A stretch of 13,837 bases of DNA. It comes from an uncultured Marinosulfonomonas sp. (GTDB lineage Bacteria > Pseudomonadota > Alphaproteobacteria > Rhodobacterales > Rhodobacteraceae). Under the pieces are notes generated by a model that saw nothing but the letters and a program-made list of their open reading frames with translations, ran no database searches and was not told the origin of the DNA. Positions 13,247 through 13,837 of this stretch are shown piece by piece; the first letter of the stretch is position 1, and each line of letters begins with the position of its first letter. Location of the stretch: positions 1 to 13,837 of the forward strand of contig CAMZKY010000235.1 of NCBI GenBank assembly GCA_947311455.1, written 5' to 3'. The position numbers and the translations under genes were made by a program.

Positions 13247-13837
13247 ATGGTAGAGGATCACCTTTCGTCCCACACCCCCCTCACCCCACCCCAGATGGAA
13301 GAGGATCGCCTGTCGTGGCTCCGCCTTTTGCGTTCTCGACGCGTAGGTATTTCAACCTTCTTTCGGTTAATGCGGGAACGCGGATCAGCCCAGAAGGCCC
13401 TCGAAATATTACCGGAAATTGCTGCGTCGGCCGGTGTGTCCCGTTATCAAATATGCCCCGAAGGCGTGGTGATTGCAGAACTGAAATCAGGCGCTGCCGC
13501 TGGTGCGCAGCTGGTGTTCTACGGTGATGAAAACTATCCCAAAGCCCTGGCTGACATCCCGGATCCACCGCCGATCCTGTGGGCCATCGGGGATATATCC
13601 CTGTTGAAACGTCCAATGATCGCCCTTGTCGGTGCGCGCAACGCCTCATCGCTGGGCACCCGCATGGCCAGTGCTTTGGCCAAGGGGTTGGGCGAAAACG
13701 GGCGCGTGATTGTTTCCGGTTTGGCGCGTGGCATTGATACCGCCGCCCATATCGCCGCTCTGGATCAAGGCACGATTGCCGTGCAAGCCGGTGGCGTGGA
13801 TGTGATTTACCCCAAAGAAAACAGTGCCTTAACCCAT
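13247..13837 (+). CDS. dprA: DNA-processing protein DprA (5' part, cut by the window end)
   Basis: The first 197 codons of DprA, which binds incoming single-stranded DNA and loads RecA during natural transformation. Residues about 20-65 form the N-terminal SAM-like part (DRLSWLRLLRSRRVG). The Rossmann fold begins at VGARNAS (128-134) and continues with SGLARGIDTAAH (157-168), TIAV (176-179) and GGVDVIYPKEN (182-192), all family hallmarks. The frame stays open to the last base. ATG codons occur at 13244 and 13247; I take the second because GGAG is 5 bases before it. A third at 13295 is too far in. The CtrA-type box upstream suggests coordinated expression with other uptake or gene-transfer-agent genes. 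Confidence 0.92.
   Translation, partial: MVEDHLSSHTPLTPPQMEEDRLSWLRLLRSRRVGISTFFRLMRERGSAQKALEILPEIAASAGVSRYQICPEGVVIAELKSGAAAGAQLVFYGDENYPKALADIPDPPPILWAIGDISLLKRPMIALVGARNASSLGTRMASALAKGLGENGRVIVSGLARGIDTAAHIAALDQGTIAVQAGGVDVIYPKENSALTH

Noticed and set aside
13281..13649. Minus-strand open frame of 122 codons at the right end
   Set aside because: It is the shadow of dprA, whose plus-strand frame carries all the DprA motifs and runs off the window.
1..13837. tRNA, rRNA, insertion sequences, prophage or attachment sites
   Set aside because: I looked for T-loop motifs, transposase-like proteins, terminal repeats and integrase genes and saw none. The gene content is ordinary chromosomal.

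Overview
The window looks like a chromosomal segment of a marine alphaproteobacterium of the Rhodobacterales (roseobacter type), with moderate GC. The evidence is the set of proteins (two long periplasmic DUF2125 proteins, DUF4170 followed by a KdtA-like glycosyltransferase and lpxK, a roseobacter-style DprA) and a perfect CtrA-type box in front of dprA. There is no rRNA, tRNA, CRISPR array, insertion sequence or phage gene that I can see. Apart from dprA, which is cut by the right edge, every gene is intact.

Left part (1-2338, plus strand): a MATE-family membrane exporter, then a gap dominated by a perfect 17-bp inverted repeat, then a small secreted alpha/beta hydrolase. Two minus-strand genes converge on it: a short-chain dehydrogenase (SDR) and an enoyl-CoA hydratase-fold protein. 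These overlap by 8 bp and probably form one operon. The hydratase-fold protein lacks both catalytic glutamates of true hydratases.

Middle part (3700-7043): a divergent promoter region with two palindromes separates the SDR operon from two tandem paralogous genes for exported DUF2125 proteins. The first ends at a clear intrinsic terminator and the second at a GC-rich hairpin.

Right-centre (7101-12221, plus strand): pmbA/tldE overlaps cysQ, which probably starts at TTG. A 527-bp gap follows, with four 11-bp tandem repeats and an 8-12-bp inverted repeat. Next comes the tight cluster DUF4170 - KdtA/WaaA-like glycosyltransferase - lpxK, which points to lipid A/Kdo assembly at the inner membrane. 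The KdtA-like protein is degenerate at all the usual KdtA motifs.

Right end (12222-13837): a composite gene encodes a twin-arginine signal and a small helical module fused in frame to a GNAT acetyltransferase domain, which has its own well-formed internal ribosome binding site. Then comes a likely CtrA-controlled promoter and the first 197 codons of dprA, the DNA-processing protein of natural transformation and gene-transfer-agent uptake.

I see no clearly new multi-gene system. The most unusual items are the Tat-GNAT composite, the CtrA box at dprA, the active-site losses in the hydratase-like and KdtA-like proteins, and the structured gap after cysQ.
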